Shown one piece after another: positions 1-11,157 of a stretch of 64,000 nucleotides of DNA. The position numbers were made by a program, and so were the translations under genes. Source of the stretch: Wyeomyia smithii. Taxonomy: Eukaryota > Arthropoda > Insecta > Diptera > Culicidae. The notes below the pieces were generated by a model. That model worked only from the letters and a program-made list of their open reading frames with translations, had not been told where the DNA came from and did no database searches. Every line of letters begins with the position of its first letter. The first letter of the stretch is position 1. The stretch lies in NCBI RefSeq assembly GCF_029784165.1, contig NC_073695.1, forward strand, positions 59,610,469 to 59,674,468, read 5' to 3'.

Positions 1-699
1 TGTGTTAGGAAAGGATGCCTCGCCTTCTCGGAAGAAAATTATAATGGCGAGTGAACAGCAACATTAAATTTTATAATATAATAATTTTACCGCGTCAAAT
101 AAGTGAATTAAAATAATCAAATTTAAAAGAAATAAGTGAATTAAACTAACGAGAAATAAAAGAAAATGAAAATGACGATAATTTTGAAGGCAAAGTCGAG
201 AAATGAATTGAAAACAAGATACGACGAGAATGGCAGAAATAGTAGGAAAATAAGGGAAGATAAAAAAGATAGGTAGAATAAAAAACACAGAATATGAAAA
301 CAACTACAAATATAAGCATAGTAGTGAACAAAAGGCAAAATAGACACGAAAGAAAAAAACGAAGAAATAGAAGAGATACAGATATAACGAATGATAAGAA
401 AACTAAAACATAAAAAAGATAACATAAACAGGAAACAAGAGAAACTAAAAATTAAGAAATTAAGTTAAAAAAGACAGTAAAGTAAAACGGAACAAAAATA
501 AGATCCAACGAAGACAAAACAAGTCAAATTATAAAAGTTTAAGATAAAGGAAGATAAATTCAATGACAAAAAAATTAAAGGCAGGAATTGCGTGAAAAAC
601 GAAACAAAAAACTAAGATAAGATAAAAATCAAAAGAAAAATGATTCCACGTTTTTTGAAACATAATTTAAGAAAATAGAAGTGAATAAAATTTTGAATA
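1..699. other. AT-rich DNA, no gene; purine-skewed strand
   Basis: No supportable gene. From about 120 to 690 the plus strand is almost entirely A with G and few pyrimidines. This creates long leucine/phenylalanine/serine-rich open frames on the minus strand that look like membrane proteins but are a composition effect. No splice-like exon, tRNA or recognised transposon end was seen. Confidence 0.6.
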
Positions 700-1922
700 C
701 AGTAATCACCCGATTATATCAGTACCCGATTTTATCTGCCCCCGATTTTATCTGCCCCCGATTTTATCTGCCCCCGATTTTATCTGCCCCCGATTTTATC
801 ACATTTTTCACTCGATTTTATCATCATAAAACAATTCATTAAAAAAATGTCAGGGTGAACTGATTTTCTATTACGCTTCAATATTTTAGATTTTTTTCAT
901 AATTCTGTGTAGAATAACACCATTCTGGATGTAGTTTACATTAAAAATTCAACCGATGCACAATGTTACATTTTGCTGTTTTCGTGCGAATAATTGAATA
1001 GTGAAACAAATGTTTATTATAACCGTATAATATGTTCGGAGAAGTTTCAAAATATTTGAAAACGCATCTTTTGATGTAGAAATCTGGGTGATCAATCCTC
1101 CCAAAAGTGAGATAGAATATTTACTTTTTTATTAGATAAAGATAGACGCTTGGTTTCTTAAGCAAAGTATTAGGTAATCTCAAAACAAGAAACTTTACAA
1201 AAGACATCATGTTTCTACCTCTTACATATTGCAAGCAACATGAAGTTTTCTATGAGAAGGCATTCAAAATCGTTATTTACATTTTAGGATTGCAATACGT
1301 GAGAGATATTAGCATGCTGTCTTCGGCAAAGTTTAGTGTTGTGAGAACATCTAATATTTTGATGGTACTGCGCTACAAAAAAGCAAGTAATTAATTTTAT
1401 TAATTCAAACAAAAACATGAACGAATAAAAAACTTAATTGTAATTTATTTGCAACTTTACATCGATTTTTTTAGGTTTTTTATTTTTTTAGGTTTGTTCA
1501 GAAAAGTTTTAGGCAACTGAATTATCTATCTAAAAAATGTTTTAAAAAAATAGTGATGATCGATTTTTTATAGTCACTTTTTGTTTTTGAATTTTTTTTT
1601 TCAGTACAGGATCTCAAATTGAATTTTTTAAATATTTTTTATAAAAGCGCAGAAAGTTTTCTCAAATTCATCCCTTGGCAACTTTACTCTATCTTTTGTC
1701 GTTACTCAGATATATCGATTTATAAAAAACAACTGCAGCTTTTTCATATGTTTGTACAGATAAATTTTCCAAAAAACATTAAAACCACTGATTTTACGTA
1801 TTTAGTTATTGATTTAACATCTTCAATAAAAAAAATAAAATTTTAAATTTCCCGATTTTATCACTCTCCCTATTTTATCACACCAAAAATCATCAGGGTG
1901 TGATATAATCGGGTGATCACTG
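700..1922. mobile_element. Pogo/Tc1-like nonautonomous element (CAGTRATCACCCG TIR)
   Basis: Terminal inverted repeats of 22 bp with one mismatch: the left end begins CAGTAATCACCCGATTATAT and the right end, reverse-complemented, begins CAGTGATCACCCGATTATAT. Both ends abut a TA dinucleotide (698-699 and 1923-1924), the target duplication of Tc1/mariner/pogo elements, and CAG-T starts are typical of pogo/Tigger termini. Subterminal CCGATTTTATC motifs are repeated at both ends and are probably transposase-binding sites. The interior is AT-rich and shows no transposase, so the element is nonautonomous. Superfamily assignment is by terminus and TSD only. Confidence 0.75.
725..804 (+). repeat. Five tandem 16-bp units in the left end of the pogo-like element
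   Basis: The unit CCCGATTTTATCTGCC recurs with period 16 starting at 725, 741, 757, 773 and 789; the last copy diverges at its end. The same core appears singly near 1852-1875 in the right end. The array is an expanded subterminal motif, not a CRISPR array, because there are no spacers. Confidence 0.85.
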
Positions 1923-1934
1923 TATTATTGATTT

Positions 1935-2076
1935 CTGGAGTACTTTGTGATAAGGTCGTATGTCTGAACGTGAGCAAAACGAGTGAGAGTTATATCCCTT
2001 GTACTTCATAAGCCTAAATCATCTCTTACTCGTTTTGTTTACGTTCAGACATACGACCTTATCATGAAATACTCTA
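1935..2076. repeat. Hairpin with ~55-bp arms
   Basis: The left arm 1935-1989 is the reverse complement of 2022-2076 with a few mismatches; both share the core GATAAGGTCGTATGTCTGAA. The loop is about 32 nt. It starts about a dozen bases beyond the right end of the pogo-like element. No target duplication was recognised. It could be a small foldback element or the remains of one. Confidence 0.7.
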
Positions 2077-4839
2077 GATTTCTTCTAAAAAATATTCAGT
2101 TTTTTATAAGTTTGATTTTATCGTTATTTTATTTAATTTTATAAACTAAAGAGGTGCAATTCCACAAAAAACGAGCAATTAATAGCAATTTTTTTCGGAA
2201 AGAATCAACAATACCTTCCCAAAATAGCGTTTTTAAATAGCTTCTCAAAAATGTCGTGTTCCAAAAAATTAAACCAATAGTACAAAATGGCTTTTTTGCC
2301 AAATCAAAAATGACAGTTAAAAAAAAATAATACATTTTTTGTGTAATTGTTCAGCGGTGTTAAACGTTGAGGCCTTCACAAAATGGAAAATTTTAAACAT
2401 GGTTCTATTACGTATTTCTATAATTTTGTTCACCGTAAAAAATCCTTATTTCTTACGGCTCTCTTTCAAGATAGCCTTGAAAGTCTGTTAGAAAAAATCG
2501 ATAAAACTACTTTAAATTTGTTTGGAGCAATCTTCAAAAGTTTAATAACCTTTTCAATAGTAATATTTCTTTCATATAGTTTTATCACCTTTCTATTAAA
2601 TGCCACTAAAGAGTCAAAACTGTAAAATGAAAACAACTGGTTGACGATAGAAAAATGGAAAAGAGAACATTTTGTTTCGCGTTTGTCGCTAGAGTGAGAA
2701 AGTCACAGTGTGTGTCATTGGATCCATCCGATTTACAATTATCAGTTCAGCTACAATCCAATGATATTGTATGTTTTATCGACATCTGCGCTAGGAAAGT
2801 GTTTGAATGAAGTAATAAAACTAAGAAGCTTTGAATCAGTTTTCAGTATTTGGCAAAGCACAGTTTATACATTCAGACTCTATGATAAAGTTTTTATAAA
2901 TTCGAAACTGCATTTCTTAATTAAAAAAGACTACTTAGAGACTTGATATCTTCGGCCTAGTTGGAGGGGAACCACATCTTACAGTTGCCGAGCACTCTGA
3001 ACGAATGTTTTGGTATTTTGATAATAAGAACTTTGTATTTAGAAGCCATTTCAGTTGCCAGAAGCAATCCAAACTAAAATAAACATTAAACATTACTGCA
3101 TCATATTGTTCTTGTTTTAACGACATACTCCTGTGGCATTCCACGCTCTTGGTGCAAAATGTAAGCATTCTCATTTCTTCGTTATACCAATTAGAGTTTA
3201 GTTTTATGAGTGTCGGAATGTAAATATTTGGGAATAAGATATAACAACCTTTTTGTATGAACCATCAAGTTATCTTGTGAAAAAAACTCAATGAAACTAT
3301 TAAACTTTCTTTCTTGTGTTTTGAAACTGGATATAATTTCAATAGTTTTAAGTTTTAGTTTTGGACATTATATTTTCGTTGATAAATCGGTACCTCCAAT
3401 CACCAACACTACAAATTATACGTATCACATTGTGCTTATAATATCCCAAAAACTTAGACGAAATCACGCCTGGCAAACAGGTTCACCATTCCGTTCTAAT
3501 TAAAGCGACAATAAAAACCATTGAGGTCGATTGTTCCTAACTTTTGTGCCTCTTCGGTTTACCCAATCCGAGTTGAAACCGTACGTCGTCTTCATCGTCC
3601 CACAACACAAACCCAACTCTTCACTTTGTTTGTTGCCCATCCTCCGGAAGCCGACATGATGTGCCAGATCTTGTGGCAACTAAAAACCACTAGTGATACT
3701 TGCAACTCTCGCTTGCAATACTTCCGACGCTGGCACGCTGCCAAAACGGCGCCCAACAAGTCCTTCCGGCGGTAAAACGCTCCGAAAGTTGGCGCCAAGG
3801 AATTTCGTTCGAAGATTATGCAAATTTAATTCGTTTGATCAATTTTCGCAGCCAGCATGTGTAAAACAATTGAATCAAACCTGTCTTTATATGCGGCTTT
3901 TCGCTTTTCCCTTCCTCATCCTGCTACCAGTTCGCGCCCGGTTAAATCGAGTAGACGTCAGCTCTGGTGCCATGTCTTCCGGGTTCCGATGAGGGCGGGG
4001 ACGGGTGCGGACGAATACTATGCTTAACCTCCTTCATTCTTCCGAATCGTACGATGGTGGCCATATGTGTGGAAGCGGCAGCTCGTTGAACTGCTTGAAA
4101 GAAAATTTTCCCGAAGAAAAGGGACCACGAGGGAGATCTTTTCGAAGCAGTTTATGAATAAGGTGGTACCCTTTCGGGAAACTTCCGATTCCGGAACGGA
4201 TTCGAACAGCAATCACTGCTCGTAAGCGAGCGAGCGCCGTCGTCGGAGGGAGCATAAACTCAGACACAGAAGAGCTTGAAAGAATTGATTTTCAATGAAT
4301 ATGATGATGTGCATAATCCCGGGGATTGGAAATTCATGCCATATGATGAAAAGTGAACACAACTGTTCGGGAAATTTATTATTCATAGCTTTGTTGGCAG
4401 GTTTGTTCACACTGGTTTGCTGCGGTCGGGCAAAGGCGGATGGCTGTGGTGACATTTTGATCGTTTTAAGCGATGTTCTGTTGGACTGCGAATGCTTGTG
4501 TATCGAGCACAGAATATTGTATATCTTTAGGAATGCATGTTAACTTTGCCGGAAGAAAATTGTGTTCTGCGCTTTGGAACTTTGTTGGGCGATTCGGTGG
4601 GAGGATTTTGAGAATTATCTGTTTATTTTTTCAATTAATGATCAAAGGACCTATGACAGTGATTTTGTTATAGATTAGCTGAGCACAAAATTTGGGATTA
4701 TCAGTTTATCGAAAAAATTAGATTGGTCTTGTTTTACATTTTTATTTTGCTTTAAATCTACAATGTAGAAATTTGCTAAAACAAATCCTCATGCTATCTT
4801 GAAACTCTTTCGTTTTTACCATTACTTGAAACGTCACAT
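2077..4839. other. No gene recognised
   Basis: AT-rich to about 3500, then a more GC-balanced stretch at 3530-4270 that contains several short overlapping open frames on both strands. None shows a recognisable domain, and I could not pair any with convincing splice signals. This may be unique host DNA. Confidence 0.45.
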
Positions 4840-5410
4840 AGAAACGCCTTTTGACGTAGAACTACGTCTCTCAGGATGTCGGCTACATAGGGATAAAATG
4901 AAAATCTAAAAACGAACAAAAAACGGAAAGAATTCGAGCTCTGATTGGTCGTTTGATGCTTTCTTCCCTAGCGCGGTGGGCAGAACCTAGTAAACCGGGA
5001 AGATAATATTTGGCCTATATAAGAGTCTGCTTCTGCCTAAACCAGTCATATGAGTTCTGGCTACCGACTAGGACAGTCCTTACGTAGTCCTTGCTGCGCA
5101 GCAGCAATGGCAGCGGATAACAACAGTGGTAGCTGCAGTTGTAGCTGCATTTGACTGCACACAAACCATTTTGATAATACACAACGGTTTTGGATTCTGG
5201 CATTCGATGCATATTTGTTTGCATACTGACGACGATGTCAGGGCATCTTAGACTGGATTCATATGTATTCAAAATCGCTAGAAGTGTTTTTTTCCCACCG
5301 GTGTTGGTGATGGATGATTTGGCCACATTCAACAATTTTGCCAACGTGGCGTGCAAGTTTTTTTTTGTATACATGGGTTTTGAAATACGAGGTGTATTAC
5401 CGTGATATGA
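4840..5410 (+). promoter_or_regulatory. Promoter-like module with TATA box and Inr
   Basis: TATATAAG lies at 5016-5023, and CAGTCA at 5043-5048 places an arthropod-type initiator A about 28 bp downstream, the normal TATA-to-start distance. Upstream at 4856-4872 is the near-palindrome GACGTAGAACTACGTCT. Related GTAG-TCC-ACGTC blocks occur near 37028, 49240 and 52004, so this is probably one copy of a dispersed promoter-bearing repeat and not a host promoter. A 34-codon ORF starts at 5050 and stops at 5154, ending in an alternating Ser/Cys run; whether it is translated is unknown. No downstream gene is visible. Confidence 0.4.
5050..5154 (+). CDS. Short ORF just after TATA/Inr, doubtful
   Basis: This is the first ATG after the proposed start site, only about six bases from it, giving a 34-residue peptide with Ala, Asn and Cys-Ser runs near the end. 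There is no recognised domain and the leader is unusually short. It is listed because it is the first ORF of the promoter-like module; it may be a chance frame in repetitive DNA. Confidence 0.12.
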   Translation: MSSGYRLGQSLRSPCCAAAMAADNNSGSCSCSCI

Positions 5411-5802
5411 TTTTTTGTATATTATTGGCGTAGAAAAACGGAGGGGAGAAATACAAAAACCTTTATTGTTGTTGAACCGTTGTACAATTCATTTTAATAT
5501 TTGTATCTAGAAGTTTTCGGGTATAGGACATGCTTCTAAGATATTAGTGCCGTTAGTAGTGCCATTAGCAAGGACAAGGAACGAGGAGGTGGATTTTTTG
5601 TTTTAATTCCGATCATGTAAATTCAATTGCAAGATTTTGAAGCCTGAAGCGTGTTGTTGATATTGGTTTCCAACGGCTATCCTTCGTTTTGGCAACAATC
5701 GGTAAGAACATTAGATACGCGTCCATCAATATGCGGCAAAAATTTAATGTTATGACGTAAACTATTGAACTATTGAAAAATTTTGTTTCGACATTTTTCA
5801 AT
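5411..5802. other. No gene recognised
   Basis: AT-rich sequence between the promoter-like module and a pogo-like terminus. Short open frames only, and no splice-consistent exon was seen. Confidence 0.4.
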
Positions 5803-5885
5803 ACAGTTATACCTCGATTATACACACCCTCGATTATACGTACCCTCGATTTTACGTACTTCGATTTTACGCACACTTTTTTCAA
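5803..5885 (+). mobile_element. Solo end of a pogo-like element
   Basis: ATACAGTTATACCTCGATTA is followed by repeated CCTCGATTATAC/CTCGATTTTACG motifs with about 16-bp spacing, the same design as the other pogo-like termini in the window. No matching inverted end was found within about 1 kb, so this looks like a truncated copy. Confidence 0.5.
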
Positions 5886-6221
5886 ACATATTTTAAATTC
5901 ATATGTTTTTTTTCATTAAATTGTGCGTAATGAAGCGTTATATATATTAGACATGGTTCACTAATAAGGGGCCGTCCATATAGACTGGGAAATCTGCCGA
6001 AAACCAGGAGACAGTAACAACAATACCTCTTTTGCGAAACAGCGAACTTTTTGAAGGTTGTATACGTGTCTAACGCGTAAAATATTTTACATCGTACGCA
6101 CACAATTTCTTTTAAAGTAATTCACTTAAACTTTTATATAAAAATTGTACTGTTACAAGATAGAGGAGCTGTTTTCAATGCCTCCTTAGCATTTGTATGT
6201 GGGTAAAAATAAATGTGTCAC

Positions 6222-6403
6222 ACATATACTCTCTCTCTCTCTCACATACATACACACACGCGCGTACACGCACACACACATATACGCGCACACATATACA
6301 CACATATACGCACATACACACATATACGCATATACACACACATACACACACATACACACGTACACACGCAAACACACATACACATATATACTCACATACA
6401 CAT
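6222..6403. repeat. Interrupted CA/TA microsatellite
   Basis: A short (CT)n run at about 6230-6243 leads into about 160 bp of CACACA/CATACA/CGCACA variants. It opens all forward frames and two reverse frames, giving spurious Thr/His and Val/Cys-Tyr ORFs. Confidence 0.95.
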
Positions 6404-6477
6404 ACGCCCATTTCATTGTTTTAAGTAATTCCTTTCAAGCATTTTGCATATGTTCTGGGTGAGTTTCCCACGGCACA

Positions 6478-6770
6478 TTAGAGAAGTCTATTAATTACGT
6501 GACGCAAATAATTACCTTCTTCGACCCCGCTACTATGTCACTCTCTTTTTTGGACCCTTAATATTGTTTCTATGAGTTGTCAAGCTTTCCAATTCCCCTT
6601 TCGAACGTTACATACTAATTGGATGACCCCTACCGCGTTAATTCAAAAATCTACGCGGATTTTCAAATTGACGCGGGTTGGGAACTAAAAACATCTAAGC
6701 GTTTATTGAGTAAAAGACTTTTACTTCACACGGATTTTTGGGTAACGCGAAATTGAAATTGTCGATGTTG
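6478..6770. mobile_element. Remnants of two MITE families
   Basis: 6490-6620 carries degenerate ATTACGTGACGC and AACGTTACAT blocks related to the element at 27684-29302. 6630-6710 is the diverged reverse complement of 38350-38440 in the CAGTCAGG element: both carry the block around GGGAACTAAAAACATCTAAG (38 kb version reverse-complemented: GGGAACCAAAAACGTCTAAA). Both pieces lack recognisable termini. Confidence 0.5.
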
Positions 6771-6789
6771 ATCATAATTCAGCAGCTCA

Positions 6790-7211
6790 AGGAACTTTGA
6801 GAAGATAACACAGTGCAACAAAGTCGACTTTTTTTTCTGCTATGGTTTCTATATATAATTTTTTTTTCGTATTTTGATGCAAAACCTAATTTCCCCAAGT
6901 TTGACCATATTTCAACTTAAGGGGCAATAATGGCGCCATTTTGAATTTTTGCGAAATTGGAAATTTTCGATGTTTTTTCGACGCCATTTTGTTTTAAAGC
7001 TAAATATCAAAATTCTAAGAGTTTGTCAACATATTAGCATCTTCTTACCCAAAACAGATCTTAAATCGGACAAAAACTGAGCTGAGTGATTCTACAAAAG
7101 CGGTTTTGGCATGGTTTTAGTACATATATTTCACAAAGCAAAATAATATCGAGTACGGCATTAATGGTAATGCGATAATATCTAATAGTGGTAGTCAAAT
7201 TATGTCTTATA
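6790..7211. repeat. Repeat family G, left of an inserted TIR element
   Basis: 7045-7130 is a diverged reverse complement of 63645-63725; both contain the block AAAACAGATCTTAAATCGGA or its complement. The remainder may continue after the TIR insertion, at 8182-8290. No coding potential was recognised. Confidence 0.45.
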
Positions 7212-8178
7212 GGGTAACGGGGGTATTTTGGCCAGCTTTGGGAAGTGTTCGCACAGTTCATTAAAAACAAACACAATTTTTCAACATAAATACCTACTCT
7301 ATTATACCATTGTTAAAAGCTAAGTGTCTATTTTAATATACACCGTTCAACAATGCAATATATTGAAAAATGTCCTAGAAATATCAAAATTTCTACGAAG
7401 TACTAAAAACATATTTTGGTCTACCAAATTTTTACTTTGGCCCACCTTTATATCTACAGACGTATATGGAAATAGTTCGGACTAATCATATTTAAAATCA
7501 TCATCGGTATTTTTAGAGCAAAAACAGTGGGTTTGAGGAACATCCTTCTGCTGTGATTTTTTGTAAATTTTAGGCATCCAAAAATGAAATGATTTGGCTT
7601 ATAGCGGTTTGACAGGCATTCTCATCTAATTTCATATCGTTAAATGTGATAAATTAAGAATTAATCACCTGTAAATTGTCACAAGCTGCTTCTTTGTTCA
7701 CGTGCAATGGCCGAACGGTAATCAAAGAGATGTCAAAACTTGGCATGGCCAAAATATGTTTGCTTCAGAAAGAGGCAAACATATTTCCGCATGGCCACCA
7801 CTTTTTCAACTTTTTCCAACATGTTAGAGTATACAAACTGTTTCTATGACATTTTAATCATGTTACTACAACAATGAATCGTTTCAAAAGCATACATCTT
7901 GGTTACAATAGCTTCCAGACGTTGACTTGTATATTACCATTTCCTCATGACTTTGGGTTGACTCAGCCATGACTTTGAATATGTATGAACTAATTCCAAA
8001 ATAACACTACCTAGAGCCAGTTTTTCGCCGAAAATTATAGTGTAGCATGATTCTTAGGTGTGTTACTCAATGTTGCATGCATATTTTTCTAATATTCATT
8101 GAATTTATCAGATAAAATGCGTAAAATATTACCGGGTGGGCCAAAATATGCATGTGGGCCAAAATACCCCCGTTACCC
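7212..8178. mobile_element. TIR element, GGGTAACGGGGG family
   Basis: Perfect 22-bp inverted termini: the left end begins GGGTAACGGGGGTATTTTGG (7212-7233) and the right end is its reverse complement (8157-8178). TA flanks both sides (7210-7211 and 8179-8180). GGGCCAAAATA-like motifs are repeated inside the right end (around 8136 and 8156). The 967-bp interior has no transposase-like ORF, so it is a nonautonomous DNA element; the superfamily is uncertain. Confidence 0.75.
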
Positions 8179-8318
8179 TATTCAGTAGAAAAGTCTCAGG
8201 AATCGATTCGGAGGTGTCTGATCCACGTAAAATATCAGCAACATGTCAATTTTGCCCCATTGCCCCTCGTTTATCTCGATGTTAGATTAGCTTATTTGTA
8301 ATCTGTTTAATATATTAT

Positions 8319-8582
8319 ATTATGTGGTCCCCGTGGTTCTGTGGTTAGCGATGTCGGTCGGCTAGCTCTCCCACACGGTTGTGATATCGGGTTCGATTCC
8401 CGATCAGGTCGAGGATCTTTTCGAGCTGGAAATTTTCTCGACTCAGCACTGGGGCACGGTGTATCGTTGTACTTATCCTACAACATGCAAAATGTGCCGA
8501 AAACAATATCGATAACGAATTCTCTCAACTAATCTAGTTGATCGAGACCGCATAAGCCCCCCAGGCTTGCGTGCGATATTGT
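8319..8582 (+). mobile_element. tRNA-derived SINE with 13-bp TSD
   Basis: The 5' part is tRNA-like: an A-box-like TGGTTAGCGATG at 8342-8353 and a perfect B box GGTTCGATTCC at 8390-8400, the internal RNA polymerase III promoter. A tRNA-unrelated body follows and ends in a T/A-rich tail. The element is flanked by a perfect 13-bp duplication TTTAATATATTAT at 8306-8318 and 8583-8595, the hallmark of target-primed retrotransposition. It is not a functional tRNA because the cloverleaf is not maintained. Such SINEs (for example the Feilai type) are mobilised by LINE proteins in trans. Confidence 0.85.
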
Positions 8583-8595
8583 TTTAATATATTAT

Positions 8596-9175
8596 CAAGA
8601 GTTTAAGCGATACTCAAAGTTACAAAAACAATTTGTGTTTAAATGATCCTCCCCCCTTTCGCGGGGAGGTTCCTCTTCTTCACATTGAAAAGTACGTGAT
8701 TGAAGTTTTTCAATCAAATTTTATTGGTAACCAACGGCTCGTCAAGCATTTGCATCAGGGTCACGATTTTTTTGTCTTTTCATTTTTTTTTTTTGAGTTA
8801 AATCACGAGTCATATGAAGTAAACTTTCATAGGAAATCAAAAGTATGGGGCCCCGGAGGCCATGCCAAAATCCGGTAATGGTTCTTAGGTGTAATACACA
8901 AATTGCTTAACGCTAAATATCTAGATTTCAGACTACTCTATCTCCCCTCATGTATCTATAAATAAGGTTGAATATAACCCCCTCTCTAAAATTAGGCAAC
9001 GCTGACAACCAAAATTGTCAACCTACCACCACCCCCCATCCTCATCCCTGATATTGTATTTTATGACTTACTATGAATCAGACGCTGTTGTACGCCGCTC
9101 AATATGAAAATAGTCACGTGCGAAAATTCCTTTCCTGTTACTAAAGCTCCCACTGAGTCTGAAATTTGATCTTGA
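8596..9175. other. No gene recognised
   Basis: Intervening sequence between the SINE and the TTAA foldback element. A C-rich stretch occurs at 9020-9045. No exon or transposon end was recognised. Confidence 0.4.
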
Positions 9176-9179
9176 TTAA

Positions 9180-9899
9180 CACTTGCGTACCCGACCCCTC
9201 CAGAGCCGAAAAAATGAAAATTCTTTTACCTTCCATTCTGCAAGATCTGAACCGATTTTGATCGAACCTTTTTCAAAAGATCACAAAATTATCATAGTTT
9301 TTGGGACAGCAGGGGACATTTCGAAATTTTCCGTTGTTCCGGATTTATAGAGGGGAACCGTGGGGTAAGTATCCTTCCAGAGACACAGGCTAGATTAAAA
9401 ATGGTAGCGAAACCTTGCTTGCGACATATCAAACTTCAAGTTTTTGCAAAACAACACTATTGGCGATCGGTATTTGGCTACTTGGGCGTGTTTTGGCCAC
9501 TACTGGCCGAGTTCCGGAAATCGGTTCTGGAAATGGTTCCGAGACCTAGCTTGCGGCATATCAAAAACTCGGACAGGAACGGCCATTAGTCGTCCAAGTG
9601 GTCAAATTTCGATCATTAATAGTGTTCTTTTGCTAAAACTTGAAGTTTAATATGTCGCAAGCAAGGTTTCGCTGCCGTTTTTAATCTAGCCTATGTCTCT
9701 GGAACGGTACTCACCCCACGGTTCCGCTCGATGAATCCGGAACAACGTAAAATTTCGAGATGTCCGCTACTGTCCCCAAAACTATGATAAATTTGTGATC
9801 TTTTGAAAAAGTTCGATTAAAATCGGTTCAGATCTTGCGGAATGGCAGGTAAAAGAATTTTCATTTTTTTCGGTTCCGGAGGGGTCAGGTACGCAAGTG
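9180..9899. mobile_element. TTAA-flanked foldback MITE (piggyBac-like)
   Basis: A 720-bp element that is largely a giant hairpin: about 9180-9465 is the diverged reverse complement of about 9615-9899. Termini are CACTTGCGTACC and its complement, and both sides carry TTAA (9176-9179, 9900-9903), the target duplication of piggyBac elements. The central part contains a second partial copy of the CTTGCGRCATATCAAA motif. There is no transposase, so it would need an autonomous partner. Divergence between the arms suggests it is not recent. Confidence 0.8.
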
Positions 9900-10020
9900 T
9901 TAAGGGTACTCGTATCGCAGCAGCACTATTATAGGATTGAGATAAGAAATGTATGAATCAAAAATAACCTGTTTTTGCGTAGTTTTTGCAAAACTCATAG
10001 AAATGAAAGTAGTGTAAGTT

Positions 10021-11157
10021 TTTGCCTTTCTCCTAGAAAGGTATAGCAATCACTGGAAAAACCAAAGGTATAAAAGTGGTCCCAATGGCCGAATGTCATA
10101 TACCACTCGACCCCTTTCGACGAACTGAGCATTTTCTGTATGTATGTGTGTATGTGTGTGTGTGTGTGTGTGTATGTATGTGCAACTTTTTTTTCTCACT
10201 CACTTTTCTCAGAGATGGCTGGACCGATTTTCATAAAATTAATTGCAAATGAAAGGTCAAGTTGCACCATAGGTTGCTATTGAATTTCATTGTAATCGGA
10301 TTTTTAGTTCAGAGGTTATGTATCAAAATGTGAAAATCACGAAACATCAATATCTCAGAAACCACATAACCGATTTCAATAAAACTGGTTTCAAATGATT
10401 GGGCTGTCTCCAGAACCCTTAACTTTTAAATTTCGTTATGATTGAACATATGGTTCAAAAGTTACGTGAAGAAAAGTTATCCTGAGGTTGTTTAAACTCA
10501 CTCATTTTTCTCAGAGATTTTCACAAAATTAGTGTCAAATGAAAGGTCTAGTTGCCCCATAGGTTGCTATTGAATTTCATTGCAATCGGATTGTAACTTT
10601 GTCCGTTGTTCATAAAAATGTGAAATCACATAATTAAAGTAAATATATTGACTTTCTCCTAACGATCACTGGCTAATTAAAAGGTAGAAAAGTGATCCAA
10701 ATGGCCGGATGTCATATACTACTCGACTCAGTTCGACGAATCGAGCATTTTCTGCATTTATGCATGTATAGGTGTATATGTTTGTGTATGGGTGTGTACG
10801 TGTGTATGTGCACCTTTTTTTCGCACTAACTTTTCTCAGAGATGGTCTGACCGATTCTTTCTATCTTGGTGTCAAATGAAGGGTCTATTTGCCGTATAGG
10901 CTGCTATTGAATTTCATTGTAATCAAACTTTTAGTTTTGGAGCTGCGTCAGAATGTGAAAATCGCTCTTATATCTCAGAAGCTATGAACATAGTTGAATT
11001 CAAATTATTGGGCTTTTAAACCCTTAAACAATGAATTACATGTTGTTTAAACATGTGGTTTGAAAGTTATAGAAAGAAACGTAACCCGCAGACTGTTTAA
11101 AACTACAGCTACAATCAAAATATGTGGCCTCAACATCATTTAAATTTGATATTGTAC
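10021..11157 (+). repeat. Repeat family A, copy 1 (3'-truncated)
   Basis: It begins with the hairpin-like TTTCTCCTAGAAAGGTATAG, then a GACGAACTGAGCATTTTCTG block, a (TG)n tract, and several ~250-350 bp sub-units that each carry TTTCTCAGAGATGGCTGGAC and AAATGAAAGGTCTAGTTGCC-like blocks. It breaks off at GATATTGTACTT next to the poly(T) of the L2-like element. The normal family end (GAGAAAGGCTGAGTCTGACC) is absent. Other copies are at 14014, 39554, 52503 and 63724. Confidence 0.85.

Noticed and set aside
141..425. Minus-strand hydrophobic ORF resembling a membrane protein
   Set aside because: Caused by the purine-rich plus strand; overlapping frames look the same and there is no domain.
5015..5374. 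119-codon minus-strand ORF across the promoter-like module
   Set aside because: Runs antisense through the TATA/Inr module, lacks domains, and is explained by the composition of the CTGCAG-rich stretch.
6186..6462. Several overlapping ORFs rich in Thr/His or Val/Cys/Tyr
   Set aside because: All are translations of a CA/TA microsatellite.
8319..8582. Functional tRNA gene
   Set aside because: A and B boxes are present but the cloverleaf is not; the 13-bp TSD and tail show a SINE.
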